The notes under the pieces were generated by a model that was given only the letters and a program-made list of their open reading frames with translations, was not told the DNA's origin and did not search any database. Of a DNA stretch of 64,000 bases, positions 51,301 to 64,000 are shown one piece after another. Each line of letters starts with the position of its first letter. Within the stretch, counting starts at the first letter, position 1. The stretch is from Atrichornis clamosus. Lineage: Eukaryota; Chordata; Aves; Passeriformes; Menuridae. Location: NCBI GenBank assembly GCA_013400975.1, contig WBMZ01012194.1:248001-312000 (forward strand), in the 5' to 3' direction. Made by a program: the position numbers and the translations under genes.

Positions 51301-53483
51301 TGCCTGCCCATCACACCCAGGGTAAACACAGCCTGAATGGACCGGGGCGGACAGAGCAAAACTCCTGTCCTGAAATACTTCACAGATCCCTGTCATGAAG
51401 CTATAGTGTCATTTTGGTCAACTTTTTTTCCTTTCTTACAGCCATTCCTTTTAAGTTTTCTTCTTAGGGGTCCAATAACCTTTCCAGGAGAGCTGGCCAA
51501 GACTGGGCGTGTTGACAGATAGAGTATTGTTGCTGCAGCATAGACAGTAACACTTCTTTCCACTTCTTTGGCACTTCATAAAGAAGTATCAGTATCATCT
51601 CTGATCCAGGAAATTCATGAGGTTATGTTCTATAATGGACTAATGGAGATTCGGCCTCTTCATAGGCAAGAGGCCAGGGAAAAGCAGATGTGTGTATTTA
51701 CCCTGACACTTTCTCCAGCCACCCAGACACTTTTCTGTGTTCTGTTCTTAATAGATATTTCTTTATCTCTTGGACTGATATCTTTTTAATAAAGTCAAAT
51801 AAAAGATGGTGCAGGTTAGATGGGCTTGATATTGTAGATATTAAAAAGAGGCCAGATGTGCTTGTAATGGAACAATGGTAGTCAATAACACGTGAATTCG
51901 ATAGACTGCCATGCAGGGATGGGGTAAAGAAAGTTCTTTTAGGCAGGAGAAGAATTTATCAGAACAACATATTGGATAGATTTATAGATAATGAAATGAT
52001 AGACAAAAATGTGGTATCAAAGACCAACAGGACAAGAAGGAAGCCAGGAGTCTGGAAACTGCCGTGTCTCCATTGTTTCTAATGATTGCTCCCCCAAGGT
52101 TGCCTTGTGGTAATTTTTTGGAGGCTCACTATTAATTGTTGTTCAAGAAGGAAGTGTGATTCCCTGGGAATTTCTCTCGGTGGCATAGGAAACAAGTATA
52201 GGAAATAAACATTCTGGACATACTTTCTGAATATATAGTCAGAAACTCCTAAGTAATTTAGGAATAATGAAAGTTACATGGAAATGTCATGTAATAGGTA
52301 CAATTTGGCTTCCTAAGAGTAAGAATGATTACCAGTTGCAGTATATATTATACTTAAACATCTGTGGTATTTGTACTTCTTTTTTATATTATAACTTGTC
52401 ATTAGCACTGTAGAAGTTGTTGCAAGTAGAGCAATAATTCAGATAACATGACTATTTTCTAGAATTCCCCAATGCTGCATAGCTGACAGCCTAGAGAAAG
52501 CCATGGCATTCTGATTTATTCATACCTTTGTCTTCACTTTGCATTTAATATTCTTGAACATCCATGTATAAGCAGCATTTGGCCATTACTAAGCTGCAAT
52601 CTCCACTCCAAAATGTGCGATGTGCTTTGCTTCTGAATTGTCATTTTTGTCTTGGCTGAGTCAGAATTTCTCATATTTTTGGAAATATTAATTGTCATAT
52701 TGTGATAAATTGTAGTCTTAAATGACAAGAAAATGATCAAAGTTACCATACATAATTTGAACAAGAAGAAGAAAAATTAACTTGCCTCTCTTTGTACCAT
52801 TTTTTGGAAATTATAGTGTCTGTATGGCATCCTGAAATACATATTTCTGAAATTGCCTTTTCCTTAAATTGCCTCAAAATTATAGTCTTATGTAAATAGT
52901 GATTTGTTAAAAAACCTTCAACACAACAAAAACAAATAAACAAACACGCAAACCCCATCCCAGAATCTTGAAAACAAACAAAGTAAAATGAATACAAGGA
53001 AGATCAAATGCAAACTGATGAGAACTCTGTAGCACTCTGTAATACTGCAGCATCGAACTTCCTGCATTGAGATTGTAACTGAGTAGTTCTGTGCAGCGAT
53101 TTCCCTCAGTCACTGGCCACAGATTAAATTGAACAGTAATAAAATAGTCATATTATAATGCACATTTTTTAAAACCAAGACATAAACTGTTTAATAGTTA
53201 AATATACTTTCTACAAATGCACTTAGTAAAATTTTGCAGTTCAGTAATGACTAATGAAAATGCAGTAAACCACTTGGGACTTAGTGTATGTATATATATT
53301 TCTTTTTCATGTGGTCATGATGAAGCCATTTACAATACTTTTGCTCTGACTGTCAGGACCTGTTAAAATATTTAACGCTGCTGAAGGGCTGCCTCTCCTG
53401 CTCTTTTTGAGAAATGGTTTCTAAGTAACAGCAATATACAAAGACACTTGGAAAGTGCCAGAACATCATGAGCAGTGAAGAGC

Positions 53484-53597
53484 TGATCACAGAACCACAG
53501 AACACAGGCACAGGATTGTGTCCAGATGGTTCTGGAATATCTCCAGTGAGGGACACTCCACAACCCCTCTGGGCAATCTGTGCCAGTGCACAGTGAC
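53484..53597 (-). mobile_element. CR1-type LINE fragment, internally deleted
   Basis: The + strand shows ATCACAGAACCACAGAA, then CAGGATTGTGTCCAGATGG, GAATATCTCCAGTGAGGGA, and CCTCTGGGCAATCTGTGCC. This is the reverse complement of an avian CR1 3' region, with the usual stretch between the tail and the CAGGAT block missing. It is a decayed, 5'-truncated copy lying on the minus strand. Identification is from recalled CR1 features. Confidence 0.72.
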
Positions 53598-53611
53598 TTG
53601 TATCTATTTAT

Positions 53612-53663
53612 GTCACATGGTCTTTAAGGTCCCTTCCAACCCAAACCGTTCTATGATTCTGTG
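53612..53663 (+). mobile_element. CR1-type LINE 3' tail, plus orientation
   Basis: GGTCTTTAAGGTCCCTTCC, AACCCAAACCG and the terminal TTCTATGATTCTGTG form the classic CR1 3' end, including the eight-base ATTCTATG-like terminal repeat. It lies within about 15 bp of a minus-strand CR1 piece, so two CR1 3' ends are placed in opposite orientations. Confidence 0.82.
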
Positions 53664-56600
53664 AGTATACTCTTGTACCAACAATGAACATTTAACACAT
53701 TTCATCAATATTTATCTTTTAAAAGAATGAAAGATATGTAAATTTTGTGAACTGTCCATTGGCTTTTGCAAAAGAAAAATTTAGGAGGAGCTGCATTTCA
53801 GTTTAAGCAGTAATAGGTGGTCATGAACTGTGGATGGTTATTTTGCCATTGCTGCTATCTAATTCTTCTCTCTAAAAGGAAAGAAATAGTTGAGAAACTT
53901 ATGCTGATATTTCTCAGAGTTGTGGTTAAGTTCAGTGTAAACACAGTCTCTTATTTTGAGTTATGGGATATTCTAACATTTACTTTCTAAGGGCTGGAGT
54001 AATGCCTGAAATGTCTGATATAGGTCAAAATGTGGGAGAAAAATATGTGTATTTCTCCTCCAGAAATCTGTGGAGTGACTGATAGGAGGGAAGTCTGCTT
54101 TTCCAAGTACACCTTTTTGCATATATAAATGTTTGTGCATCTCTGCCAAAAACACCGTCAATTGTAGAGAAAGGAGAGTGCCAGAGATAAAGGTTAAGGC
54201 CATGGACATCAGATTTTTCTTGTTTGGAGCAAGCAGCATCAAATGATTCATGTGTAAAATCTGTTTAGTGTCTTATTCATTAAGATTAACAGAGATAACT
54301 TTTTATCCAGCTAGTTCTAAATGACGGCTATAGGTTACTTAAATCTTTGAATAGCAGGAGGGATCTGGAAAGGGAATACTTGCTTATGAAGCTAGAATAT
54401 TTTACTTTTTTCTTTTGGTGAGATCAGCCTAGATTAAAAAAAAAAAAAAAGTATTGCTGGCCTAGGCCTTTTTCGTGAATTATATGAAGAGGAGACAAAT
54501 TAATCTACAGAAAAAACATTGTCTCCAGACATCGTTATATGCACTTACAAGAAAAAAAAACAAATAAATCATTTCCCCACATTATTAAAAAGTCCTAACT
54601 GGAAACATAAATCCTACTACCTTTTACCCTTTTAGGTTATCATTATCTTAAGAGGTAGGCTGATAATTCTTTATATCTGAAGTTACTCATGACTGGAAGG
54701 ATCTTGGCAGTGTAAGAAGTGAAAGTGTCCAATTTTTACATTAGAACCAAAGATCTGAGAGGTCTATTCACACCCTGCAGTATTAATGGATAGCATTGGG
54801 ACTATATAGTACATAGTACAACATCAGTACAGTCAAGAAGTAGACCTTTATCTGTAAGAGGGATATATTTCCATTTATAGATTTTAAGTTTGTATGCTTC
54901 ACATATTTCACTTCGGCAAAATAAAGGTTATATCACAGGATAAAAATACAACAATAATTAGCAATTAAGCCTATTCTCTGAAAATCACAAAGCAGTCACT
55001 AACATTGCTGACAATCCCTATTTTTCATTAAATATCTTGTCTGAGCTCAATTACTGCTGCTTCTGAATCTTTTAAACATGCTTGAGCTGCCAGTACATGA
55101 CTCTGGCTGGTGTATTGTAACTGCAGAATGTGAGGTCACCCACTTTCCACGCTGTTGACCACGTCTGTTGTTGATGGGTAGAAGATGTGGTTGTTCTTTG
55201 GCATTCCTGTGCAAAAAGTGTGGAAGCCAAGCAGGCCTAGGCTGAGACCTAGGTCTTGACCACACATAAGAGTGACTTGGGGTGTCAGGTATCAGTCACT
55301 TGCTGTTCTGGACCAGTACTAACCTCAGCTGTTCTTGGGTTATTGCTTTCATCCTTGGGGCGCCACTGTTGAGCTGAGAATCTGCAGTTGCTGTGGCATC
55401 ACTTCCAAAATGTTATTAATTACAGCCAGTTACATCTATTTACTGTAATTAAACATGTGCATCAGCTTATTTTCTTATTGCTGGAAAGGTATAACTTTGA
55501 GAGTAGGATGCCTTGCATGACTTTCAGGAAGGGGTAACCCACAGGCAGAGTAAAATCCTGTGTGTGAATGTGTGCAGAGCTCACTGTTACTGCTAAAGGT
55601 TCATCAGCTGTCTCATGAGTGTCTGCAAAAGCTGCAGTCAACACCATGGACATATTTTTAATGCTGAGGATGTAGTAATATATAATAAGATGGAGTAATT
55701 CTTCATAGCCCAATTGTGATGCCACAGGGCTTATCCATGTGACCAGAGAAGTCTTAGGTATAACCTTACAAGCACTGTTTGAACTTCAGTTGCAAGGTGT
55801 CCCAGGTAACCAGATTTTGTTATGTTAAATAGTATTCCTCCATTCAAAACCCCCATAGCCTCATACCACTGTGGTACCAGGAAAGTAGAATAAAACCAGG
55901 AACCTGTTGTGCAGGATCAGGAATTGGGGACAAAGAGATCAAAAGCAGGAGTCAGTGATGGAGGGCAGCAGGACCACAGGCTAGATGGGGAAGAGCCGGA
56001 GGAGTAAAGGCTAGGACAGAGCTGAGCTGTAGTCCTAGAAGCTATTCTGACTCATCTAAAAGCCGTGACTAGTCATCAGTCAGGGGCCAGGGATAATCTG
56101 CTAAAAGAGACTGTTAGTCTTAATTTATCAGGGACCTCTTGTAGATACAACTCTGAGAACCTGGGGAAATCCCAGGCCTGTTATGAACAGCTGCAGATCA
56201 GACAGGTGACAGCTCTGCCCCAGACACTGTGAAGGTGGTCTGTTAATTTACAAGGACAAAATATGAGGGAAGGGTTATAAATATCTATATTATATAATAT
56301 ATTATAACTATATAGTTGACAGGCCTTGGTCTGGACCAGAACAAGATAAAACTGTGTCAGCAGAGAACCAGTTGATAACATAATATTGTCTGTTAGAATA
56401 GTCTAACATACCTTTTTGCCTTCCCTGAGAGTTTGGTATTAAAAACAAACTCAGCTAGAGGAAAGTCCATTTGTACTGAGGGTGGTTTCCCCTGTTCTTA
56501 TTTTACTTCACTTTTAATTGAAAGGAAAGATTTACCAATTAGTGGTAGCAGCAGAACTGCAGAGAACTCTGCCTTCACCGTCAAAGGTTAAATGAACAGT

Positions 56601-59600
56601 TTCTACATGATCAAATCACTTATCTAGAAAGCTGTCAATCTAGGTTGGTATTTTATTGACAGTTTTCTTTAGGTGAGAAGCTTGAAGGAATATCCTTCCT
56701 TAAGGGACATTCCACTACCAACCAGACAATTAGGCATATATATATATATATTCCCCTGCTGTCAGTTCGTCAACTTTCCTAAGTCTTCAAGATACAGTGC
56801 ACAAGACCATACACATTGCTAAGCTTCAACAAAAGGTTATTTGTAAACTCTGTCTTACAAAGAAGCCTTTCATTAAAAAACCTCAAAATCTGGAAATCTT
56901 ACTGTAAATATATACTCATTTACATACATTTATTGTATTTAAAGAGGAAGCGAGAAATTATCAATCACTTGGTCTCAGAAACATGAGAAAAATATTTTTT
57001 GATGCATTTGTCAATAGCTTTTATTTTGAACTTCCAGAAAATCTGGGGAGATAAAAAGAAAGTGCAAGAAAATGGTTCAGTTTTGAAAGGATAATCGAGG
57101 GAGAGGTTGGGAAGTAAGTGCTAATAGCAGGCCATCCAAAGGTCAGGGAGCTTGATGAATTGAATCCTTTTGTATTGGAACAAACCATAGAACTTGTACG
57201 TAACCTAATAGGAGCCTTCCTCCATTTGTCCTTGTAAATGGGAGCTGTGTCTTTGGAGTCATGCCAGAGTGGAACTGCTCATTCATTATGACCACTTAAA
57301 GCAAATGATCATAGCCCTATGGCACATAAAATAATGAGTGTAGCTCCCATTTCTCAGATATGAGGCATATATTATGCTTCACATATGGTCAAATGTGTGT
57401 TGGCTTTTGGAAAAGGTACAAAAATTACTGCAATGAGGAAAGCTCATAAGGAAACAATTCAGCGAATAGGAAATTTTGTAATTGGAACCATAATCAGTGA
57501 CTAATGCAGAGCAATATGTATGCTAATAAAATAGCAGAGGATTAAGAGACAAAACTGAATTTAATTGGAACCCAGCAAACATACTCATGTGAATGATTTT
57601 AGATATATTCTTAATCCTATTAGTTTCACCTTTTCCCTCCACTGAAAACTAAGTGTTTAAATGGTATCTTCCATTTAAATTAAAACAGACTTCCCTAACT
57701 AGTAAGAACTCCACCTCATGTTGTTCCTGATATACATTAGGACAGTGTTCTGCATGAAAAGCCTGGCAACAAATGGCATAATAAACCAGCTGTTTTAATG
57801 AGATGGCATAAAAAGAATACAGATAGCAGGTCAATCTCATGGCCCTTCAGTGACTGGGATTCCTGTGTGCAGGCAGCACTGGATGGACCCAGCATGGATT
57901 TTCCCCCCGTGTGCTGTACAGATGCTGTCCGTGCAGAGATGCCTCCTCCCTCACATCCCGTGGTGCCTTTTATCCCGTGCACAGACAAAGCCATGCATCT
58001 CCTCCTGACAAGCTGGAAGGTTCTCCTGGAAAACACCTACCAGTGCACAGTGCAGGCTGGCATGGGGCTTTCCGGGACCAGTAGGTCAGACAGGTCTTTC
58101 CCAAGATCACTCCCTGCTGGAGTCCTTCCGTGAGGCTCCCAATATTATATGTATGATAATATATCAAAGTACTTTGCTGTGGTGCAACTCCCTGTTCTTT
58201 TTTATTATGCATATTTTACCATTTCATCGTACATTGTGCTGAAACAACTGAAACGGCTGTAAAATTGCATTGCCATTTTCTTTTCAAGATATTTGAAGGT
58301 CACTTCTATAATTGTCAGAGAATTAGTAATTATTTGTATTTGAATGAATACCTACGAATACTTGTATGTTGCAAAATATTTAGTACCTAGTAATTTTTGT
58401 ATTAACCATTCTTTTGTGTGTTCTTGTAAGTTGTGAAACCTGTGATGCATTAGATGGAGTTTATGGATATTTTTATTTTATGTACTCATGTTTGGTTTTC
58501 TTCTGTGATATAAATAGAAATAAAAATGCCAGAAGGGTATATGCGATGCTGGAAATCCCTGGGTCCTGGTATTTATTGATCCACAGGAGATGGTTATACC
58601 TGATTGGAAAGGTAGCTGAATGGAGAAGGGAAGCTGTATGGAAACAGCTGTCTTTATTCATAAAGATTAAAAACAAAAAAAAAGAAAAGTTTTTTTAGTC
58701 CTGGGGTCAAATCACCACAAGTGAGTGCTGTGGCTGGCCAAGAGTTCACAGTGGAATTCATTTATTTCTCCCCATGGATCGTTGTACAACTTACTGTTAA
58801 TGGGAGTTGGATCTTGCTCTTCCATGTCACTCATAGGTTGTTATTCATCACTGCCATTAGCAGTGAGCAGCAGGGTAAGTTTCTTGCCTTCAACCTCACA
58901 CTCTAAATACAGATTTACTTTTTATAATTTTTTTTGGTCTTCAGGTATAAAACCCCAATGTATTCTGAATACTGCCTATATTTAATATTCTACTTTGCAT
59001 TTGAAACAATATAAGAGAAAAAAGTATTCATCTTACAGTAATCTCTATCATGTGGCTGAAATTTGCTACATGATATAATACTGTCTCATTTATGTGACAA
59101 TTTTACATACAAGAATAGGAAATTCTTTTAAACTCTTAATTCAAAAATGATCCTTTTCCCTTAGCTCTCTCTCTCAGAATTACAAACCTAAAGACACTTT
59201 CAGGCATTAATATATTTTTTATTGTTTGAGTAGCAAGCTGTTCTTTGAAGAATTTTATTAAAGTGTTTTGTGATGTTTAGAAAAAACCCCCATGTTGGGC
59301 AGACCAGTATTATTACTTGAGATGATTTTCTCCTTTCCAGGAACGTGCAAGGGAGTTACTTGAGGATCAGACTCTCTTCTAAATTCTGTGGAAAGGGCTG
59401 TGGGACCAGAGTGTCTTTGTGAACAAGACCACAAATTGTGTGCTGCACTTAGACTTGATGCACAGGGGTTTTTTGTTTCCTTGGAGATTAATTATTAAAA
59501 TTATTATATTAAAAAAGTGTTGAATTTCCATATAGTCGACCCTGCAAAGAGTTCTCACACTGCTGTGAGATCAGGAGTGGGCAAGGGCAGAGCCCAGAAC

Positions 59601-61066
59601 ATCTTTTTTTCCACTTTTTTGTTTTAGTGTTACAGTTGATTATTTTCTTTATGGTATTGTAACAAAGGATCAGGAAGACTCTCTGCTTATTTTTTAATAA
59701 AATGGAGCATGTTAGGAATCACCAGTTGGAATCTATTGAGGAAGCCAGTAGAAATACAAACATTATAACACAGTCTGCAAGTTGTTAAATGATATGGCAT
59801 CCAAGTTAGAAGGTATTTTTAATATTACTCACAAATAAAATAACAGCAAAACAATCTCCTTCCAAATTAAGTTTGTTAGAATAAAGTAATGAAAAGGTAG
59901 TCCAAGATGTTAAATGATTCGGATTACCTCCGGGAAAATATTTATATGAAATTTAATAGGCAGCGATTAGCTTTCTCTTTGTTTTGTGAATCATTCTGTA
60001 TATTTAAGAGAAAACTATAATCTTGCTGGAGACTTCTGTGAAATAGCCAAGAAAACCAAAGCCAGATTAATCATTTTCTATTAAGTTACTTGGCATTTTT
60101 GGGGTAATGTTATATAACTGAATTTGATCACTGTGAATTTCTGTAGGAAATTTCATCTCTCTGAAAACAGCAATATATCTTATCAATAATAAGAAAGCTA
60201 TTTCTGCAGCTCTTATCCTGTACACGTCTTGTCAGCAGCATCAGCACGTTGTATTGGGTTTAAATTTCACCTGGTGCCCTGGGTGGTCAGTGAAGAGGGG
60301 CAATTGCTCTGGAGTTCATGGAAGTTCAGGAGCTGAGACGCTGCTGTGCTGCAGCTCTGGCTGCAGTTCCTGGCTCCAGAGCCAGGTGCAGCTGCACAGC
60401 TTAGGACTAGTGTCTCTAGAACAGAGAGCATAGCTCTGGATACCTCTGTGGTGCTGTGGAAATCTAATGATTATTTTATGCTTAGGGATACTTTGGCAGT
60501 TCGTGTTAGTGCCTTTTTGCCTTTTTTCCCCCCTGTTGCTGTTACTGTGTTCTTTTTGTGTTCATTTGGAGAGGTAGCAGTGTTTCAGGGCTGTGTAGAG
60601 GAGGACATCCTTGGGAACACTTTCTGCAGTCAGTCATCCCTCTCATGGATGCTCAGCTGTTGGCTTGGGGAGGGCCAGATCCAAACCAGCCGATGGAATC
60701 TGCTGTCGCTGAGGGGACAGGGGTTCAGAAATCCATTGGCAGGCTGGCTGCCTCACTCTGCTTTGCTCATTAGTGCAGAGAATTCCTGCCCCAAGTCCTA
60801 CAACAGGCACTAATTTTAGGCAGAGGACTGAAATTCTGTATTCAAGAGCCTGGTCACTCTGGGTTTCTTATATAAAGACAGAGAAGTGTCTCCAGAAAGT
60901 AGCACACCCTCATTAAGAACTATATAAAATACTTTTAATTTGCATGTATTTGTGCTGCTAGCAATGAAACTCATACTGTTTGAATAAATATTCTAGCTAC
61001 ATTTTTATTAAAGCTATACTGTGTTTAATGGGAATGTTTGGTTTTGTCTTTTTTTTCCCCCTGCAG

Positions 61067-61119
61067 CTGTGACTCTGAAAATAGGTATCTTGGAAATCCA
61101 CTTAGGGGAACATGCTACT
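61067..61119 (+). CDS. ATRNL1: ATRNL1 coding exon: end of the second laminin-type EGF module (53 bp)
   Basis: This small exon follows a long pyrimidine tract ending CCCCCTGCAG. Its first base completes the leucine codon of the previous exon; it then reads CDSENRYLGNPLRGTCY and leaves one base of the next codon before GTGAGT. The sequence matches the conserved family stretch just before the membrane-proximal part; CDSENRY is the ATRNL1 form, where attractin has CEVENRY. Entry phase is 2 and exit phase is 1, so this exon and the one at 34611-34704 together form one 147-bp frame-neutral module. The next exon, expected to continue with the conserved tyrosine-rich membrane-proximal region, is not within the remaining 2.9 kb. 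Confidence 0.93.
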
Positions 61120-64000
61120 GTGAGTACTTGTATTTTTAATGCTACGTACTAAAATGTTGATTACGTATTATATGATAATTTCATTTCCTTGGAAAAACAA
61201 TTTTCTGGAGATTTTCCAAAATTTGGCACATTGATATTTTGACTGAAAAATAAAATGCCCCACTGGGCCTCTCTTACTTTGTCCACAAGAACACAAATTC
61301 AAATCTACTAAGAGCTGATTCCTTACACGTAACTTAGGGGCATTGACCATGCCATGGGGTGATTGTCTGTATCTCAACATACGTGAATGAAAGAAATAGT
61401 AATCGAGTCATTGCTTTAAAGACAGAATTTGTGGTGGGGAAATGCAAATAGGCTAAACAGCACCATTCCCTGGGACATTCAGAGTGGTTTAGCCAGCCTG
61501 CCTCCCAGGGACATGATACACAGCTGCTCTCCACAGTCTCATAAAAGGAGACTCTGTGTTGTCTCCATGTTCTTAATGTTGTAGAAAAGGTGCCTCTGGC
61601 AGATTTACTTTAAAGCATTGCGGTTTTGATAGTCATAGTGAAGGACCTGAAGGGATGGGAATGCTTATTACCCATGTGCAGAAATCCCTCAGTGAGCTGT
61701 GCCAGTTTTACTATGCCAATATCAAGTGAAATAGTAATTTTAATCATCGTAAAAACAGATGGGATGTTGGAGAGCACTGCTTTACCTTTTGTGACTTTTG
61801 CATGTGCCTGCTCAGTGTCAGACAATTGGATCCATTTGTCTCTTGTTTCTAACATCATCCCTACTTCAAACTGGAATTTATACATAAAGACTTATGTCTG
61901 AACATATTTATAGCACCTATTCTGATTTTTGGCCTTCTTTCTTAGCATTTTATTTCAGAACGTATACAAAAGCTTTATTTTAGAGTTTCTTTAAGGCATC
62001 ATTTATCTAATAAAGGAATGTTTATTTTCTTTGCTAATCTGTCTTTCTTACCTTAAATTGTTTGCATCTGCAAGGTATGTTTTACAGAAAAAAATAGTAG
62101 ATTACATGCTATATTACAGATGTTGACATGTCTAGGCCTGAAACATTTATTCCTCCTGCCAGCTGTTAAAGAAAGTTGGGGTGGGTTGTTTTGGGTTTTT
62201 TCTCTCAGACAACATATGTTCAAATGTAATACTTTAAGCTGGAACATAAGTTTTAGATGTTTAGACCAAGTTGAAAATACTCCCAAAAACTGTATCCTAA
62301 AGACACTCTTGATCAATAAATTCAATTCTGTTTGGTTTTTTGCATAAGAAATGCTTCTTATTTCAAAACAGAAATATCAGTATTTAGAAGAATAAATTTT
62401 TGTGTGTATGTAATAAATAATTTTTTTTAGGTTTAAAGTAAGATAATGAGTACATGAGAAGTTCATTCTTTGAAGACAGTGCTATACAGACCATTTGGAT
62501 ATGTGTGTCAACGTTCGTTTTGTTCCTTAAAAATCAACGTTATTAAATTTAAGAGATTGAAAAGAAATGACAGTAATGAGATTTGTAGACCTCAGGCACC
62601 TCCATGAGAAACCTTATTTTTTTGCTATCATGTTTCAGGCTGGGTCTATAAATCATGTTGGAGACAAATTGTACTATATTCAAGATGCTCTTTCACCTTT
62701 AACTCACTACTGTTATTTGTCTTCTGTCAGATTTCAAAATATTTTAAAGATCTTGTTGTTTTGAAATGATAAATTTTCTTTTAATATTTCCAGTCATTTA
62801 AAGTATCACATGTAAACAGTTTTCAGAGCTATTTTATTTATTTTTCAGAGTTGTCTGTAGTAATAGGGAGCCTGTGCTAATTAAAAATAATGGAATTCTA
62901 TATTTCTTGTATTTAGTGGATGATGCATCATAATGGGAAATAATCTGTTAATTTGTGGATAACTGACTGACCTAAGATTTCAATAACAATCTCTTTCTTA
63001 TCAGCACAGTCCATTACCTGCTAAATCATTTGCTAAATATATACATACATCAAGAAGAGATGCTGCAATTTCTTATCTATATAGCATTGCAAAATAAGGC
63101 CTTACCATGTTTCAGTTTTGTACAAGACAGGCATTTGGATGTCATTTTTTCGGTGCTTGTTTCACTCATTAAGAAACCTTCTCTTTAGACACTTTTCCTT
63201 GAAGTGAAGACTATTCTTACTTTTAACAATGCAGTAAAAGTTATTGCTCAGGAGAGGAAAAATCAATTATATATACTTATGAGCAGCATAAGATTGTGAG
63301 AAGTAAAAATTCTAGGCACAATTGTTTCTGCTACTTAGAATCAAAATCAGTGAATACAGACAATGATTTGCTGTATGGTTAGGATCTTCCTCAGGAAAAC
63401 TTTTACTCACATGCTGGAGTTTAGCCATCTTCAAAATGACAAGTTTTAAGCACTTAAATTTTGTCTTATTTTTCCACTTGCATAAATATTGCCCTAAATT
63501 GGAATGCTCTTCTAAGCAAAACCTTAGAATTCAATCCTGAGTGTCTGGGTAACTTTTGTGTGATACAGGAATGACCTCGATTTCTCTTTGGCAGCAGAAT
63601 ATGCATTGAGGAATCCTTGTTGCCTCAGAGGAGCTCTCTGCAACTTGTGATATTGTAAATATTCACTGCCCTAGAAAAGTTCAGCTGGTTTCAGCTCTTC
63701 CAGCTCTCTGTCCAGCTTATCTGCTTCTTGCCTAGTCCTCTGCTCCCTCTTGCCTGGCACTGCCATCCTCGTGCCCAGGAGAGGGGAATGGTCTGGTGCT
63801 GGTGTAGGTAACTGGTATTGACATCAATAGACTTTAAGAGAGTAAATAAAAATAGAGTTAGCCACTGAGGGAGCACAGGTTGGTTTAGTCTCTTATTTAT
63901 TTCATGGTGATGTCGGAGAGTAAACAGAATATTAATGCTCTACATGGATTGTGTTGTGATTGAAGTGATCCGAGCACAAATGAAAACGCAGGAAAATTAC
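61120..64000 (+). other. ATRNL1: Intron downstream of the 53-bp exon (partial)
   Basis: AT-rich sequence following a GTGAGT donor. I see no further exon: nothing here matches the conserved membrane-proximal stretch expected next. No repeat or RNA gene is recognised. Confidence 0.85.

Larger units (their letters stand above)
34705..61066 (+). other. ATRNL1: 26-kb intron splitting the second laminin-EGF module
   Basis: Phase-2 intron from GTGAGT to CCTGCAG, the largest complete intron in the window. The first 1.7 kb hold a T/G-rich tract, an antisense solo LTR and a decamer array. A pair of opposed CR1 fragments lies at 53484-53663. Homopolymer tracts occur at about 42397-42413 (A), 44303-44318 (T) and 54436-54451 (A), and a TA run at about 56737-56752. 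The rest is AT-rich sequence with chance open frames; the longest, 60346-60813, has no recognisable domain. Confidence 0.87.

Noticed and set aside
56730..56760. TA dinucleotide run as a possible regulatory element
   Set aside because: A short microsatellite of common type with no other signal near it.
57737..58212. Cluster of open frames on both strands in a GC-richer stretch
   Set aside because: Frames overlap on both strands with unrelated peptides and no recognisable family.
1..64000. CRISPR arrays, tRNA or rRNA genes, bacterial operons
   Set aside because: None seen on either strand; the only regular tandem array has 10-bp units without spacers and the gene content is vertebrate and intronic.

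Overview
The window is almost entirely intronic DNA from a large vertebrate gene read on the + strand. The organism is most likely a bird. Two signs support this: CR1-type LINE fragments with the avian 3' end (a tail like TTCTATGATTCTGTG), and a solo LTR of the class II retroviral kind. No bacterial, viral or organellar gene layout is present, and nearly all open frames are short chance frames in AT-rich intron sequence.

Six coding exons on the + strand join in frame with good GT/AG splice sites, at 5764-5977, 6663-6851, 11651-11869, 16343-16480, 34611-34704 and 61067-61119. They encode 302 residues of attractin-like protein 1 (ATRNL1). The order is the second half of a C-type lectin domain, a first PSI domain, a second PSI domain, a first laminin-type EGF module, and a second laminin-type EGF module split over two exons. 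ATRNL1 is preferred over its paralogue ATRN because the exon peptides follow ATRNL1-type sequence at discriminating places (YWGWDDM, GEPNDSGFCAYL, CDSENRY). The kelch, CUB and first lectin half lie upstream of the window; the transmembrane segment and cytoplasmic tail lie downstream.

Layout: 1-5763 is intron, 5764-16480 holds four exons with introns of 0.7 to 4.8 kb, 16481-34610 is an 18 kb intron, 34705-61066 is a 26 kb intron, and 61120-64000 is intron. The most structured non-coding stretch is the start of the 26 kb intron. It holds a 652-bp antisense solo LTR with a perfect 6-bp target duplication (35013-35676). About 330 bp further on there is a 35-unit decamer array in perfect 10-bp register (36001-36350), whose variants look like decayed CpGs. 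A 74-bp inverted repeat at 92% identity sits in the 18 kb intron (32638-33107).

I did not find a convincing new biological system. The decamer array, the inverted repeat and the weak acceptor of the second PSI exon are the best candidates for a second look.
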